Below are positions 63,013 to 64,000 of a DNA stretch of 64,000 nucleotides, in pieces. The stretch is from the NCBI RefSeq assembly GCF_014696715.1, contig NZ_JACJQO010000005.1, positions 186,001 to 250,000 of the forward strand, written 5' to 3'. The notes under the pieces are model-generated. The model did no database searches. It was not told where the DNA came from and saw nothing but the letters and a program-made list of their open reading frames with translations. Positions within the stretch are counted from its first letter, which is position 1. Each line of letters begins with the position of its first letter. Both the position numbers and the translations under genes were made by a program. This DNA is from Pseudanabaena sp. FACHB-2040 (lineage in GTDB: Bacteria; Cyanobacteriota; Cyanobacteriia; Phormidesmidales; Phormidesmidaceae).

Positions 63013-63873
63013 CTATTCCTGACTGGTTTTAGGATCAAGCAAGGTCCGCAGGTTTTCGCCCAGCCAGTCAAAGGCTTTGACCGACAGCAGCAGCAGCAGA
63101 CCGGGCAACACCCCTAGCCACCAGTAGCCGGTAGACAGGTGCCGCATCGACTCGGCCAAAATAATGCCGATGGCAGGCAGGTGGGGCGAGAGGCCAATGC
63201 CGATAAAAGACAGGGCCGCCTCATGCAAAATCGCGTGGGGAAACAGCAAAATCAGCCCCACCAGCAGCTGTGGCATGATGTGGGGCACCATGTGGTGGCG
63301 AGCAATCCAGGCGGGGGAGCGGCCCAGCCGGTGAGATAGCTGTACGTAGTCTGAGCTGTTGACCTGCAAGACTTCCGCCCGAATGACCCGAGCCAAACTG
63401 GGCCAGTGGGTCAAGGCCACTGCAATGATCACGCCTCGGGTGCCGCCGCCAGCGGCAAAGGCAATCAAAATCAGCAGCACCAGGTGGGGCAGGCTCAAGC
63501 AAACGTCAACTACCCAGGTGATCAGGCCATCTACCCAGCCGCCGAGGGTGCCTGCTGCTAAGCCTAATAGGGCTGCAATCAGGGCGCTCAGGGTGGCCGC
63601 CAGCAGGCCGATGCGCAGACTGAGAGACATGCCGTGCAGTGAGCGGGTCAGCATATCTCGCCCTAGCCAGTCTGTACCAAAGGGGTGGGCCAGGGAAGGC
63701 GGCTGGTTGCGCTGGGCCAACACTGGGTTGAGCCCGGTATCTCCCAAGAACCAGGTGCTGAGGATGACAGCGACCAGAAAGAACAGGCATAAGCCGATGA
63801 TCCAGAGGGTTTGCTGCCGCCGGTTGCCTCGACCTTCTCGAACCTGAGGGCTTACAGGAGCGGTAAGGGTCAT
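63013..63873 (-). CDS. ABC transporter permease (DppC/NikC-like)
   Basis: The 286-residue membrane protein has six helices, with the N-terminal TrpD-type segment PLAHPFGTDWLGRDMLTRSLHG, a hallmark of OppC/DppC permeases. The EAA-like loop has FIGIGLSPHLPAIG. It overlaps the previous permease by 4 bp (ATGA) and is followed 2 bp later by the ATPase. Peptide, nickel or similar substrates; specificity cannot be assigned without the binding protein, which lies outside the window. Confidence 0.92.
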   Translation of the reverse strand: MTLTAPVSPQVREGRGNRRQQTLWIIGLCLFFLVAVILSTWFLGDTGLNPVLAQRNQPPSLAHPFGTDWLGRDMLTRSLHGMSLSLRIGLLAATLSALIAALLGLAAGTLGGWVDGLITWVVDVCLSLPHLVLLILIAFAAGGGTRGVIIAVALTHWPSLARVIRAEVLQVNSSDYVQLSHRLGRSPAWIARHHMVPHIMPQLLVGLILLFPHAILHEAALSFIGIGLSPHLPAIGIILAESMRHLSTGYWWLGVLPGLLLLLSVKAFDWLGENLRTLLDPKTSQE

Positions 63874-64000
63874 GCTGCCCCCCTGCCACCCAGGCGAATT
63901 CGGGGATCAATCACTTGGTAGGCCAAATCAGCCAGGGTATTGCCGCTGTAGACAAACAGAGCGCTAAAGAAAACGATGCCCACCAGCAGCGGCACATCAC
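63870..64000 (-). CDS. ABC transporter permease (DppB/NikB-like), C-terminal part
   Basis: The visible C-terminal 43 codons read DVPLLVGIVFFSALFVYSG, then NTLADLAYQVIDPRIRLGG. This is the end of DppB/OppB permeases (NxLxDxxYxxxDPRxR). The frame stops at TGA 63870-63872, overlapping the next gene by 4 bp. The 5' part lies beyond the right edge. Confidence 0.9.
   Translation of the reverse strand, partial: DVPLLVGIVFFSALFVYSGNTLADLAYQVIDPRIRLGGRGAA

Overview
The window is cyanobacterial chromosome, most likely from a filamentous Leptolyngbya/Nodosilinea-like lineage (the genus is an inference). HIP1 octamers (GCGATCGC) occur throughout. Several genes belong to families known mainly from cyanobacteria: iron-uptake porin with SLH domain, DUF2996, DUF4079, DUF4278, PEP-CTERM, CHAT-TPR and UPF0182 proteins, and a glutamine synthetase inactivating factor with an NtcA site. 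No rRNA, tRNA, CRISPR array or intact mobile element was seen. Small transposase remnants and palindromic repeats mark the less conserved stretches.

Layout. 0-6.8 kb: a two-partner-secretion (TPS) exoprotein diverges from a CHAT-TPR protein and an esterase-like hydrolase. 6.8-10.3 kb: an AT-rich accessory stretch with a PEP-CTERM protein, an IS701-like remnant, the first copy of a 611-bp repeated gene module and a 64-bp tandem repeat. 10.3-12.9 kb: a double-domain KaiC-like ATPase followed by a receiver/histidine kinase. 13.1-23.5 kb: housekeeping and metabolic genes (glmU, a DMT transporter, DUF2996, gmd, fabG, thioredoxin, a cyclase-like protein, folK, NUDIX, photolyase). 23.5-26.9 kb: a GNAT, a short gifA-like gene, the second, inverted 611-bp module, an ECF sigma factor and a membrane protein with an LptA-like domain. 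26.9-36.2 kb: a beta-helix/Calx-beta/DUF4114 exoprotein, metH, uraH and a TPS transporter. 36.3-43.8 kb: a signalling island with CheR, two Crp-like regulators each followed by a degenerate receiver, a receiver with Glu at the phosphosite, an XRE regulator and a large hybrid kinase. 44.1-51.6 kb: a third member of the repeated small-protein family, UPF0182, DUF4079, a possible TIR-like protein, a 1.26-kb gene-free region with duplicated elements and a 34-bp perfect palindrome, and a PD-(D/E)XK nuclease. 51.7-64 kb: a coiled-coil/PLD-like/TPR protein, a urate hydroxylase-permease operon, an iron porin, a methyltransferase and a Dpp/Opp-type ABC transporter that runs off the right edge.

How the genes fit together. 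uraH (34 kb) and the hpxO-permease operon (54-57 kb) cover urate uptake, oxidation to 5-hydroxyisourate and its hydrolysis. The TPS exoprotein (0.1 kb) and the FhaC-type transporter (34.4 kb) may be partners, although 32 kb apart. gifA, with an NtcA site between its putative -10 and the gene, fits nitrogen control of glutamine synthetase.

The best candidate for something undescribed is a family of three small proteins (9.5, 24.7 and 44.1 kb). Each is preceded by a leader with an ungapped 35-nt hairpin in which at least three base pairs covary between copies. This suggests a conserved cis-acting RNA or other structured element. The duplicated Crp/pseudo-receiver cassette and the ECF-sigma/LptA-domain pair are the next most interesting.
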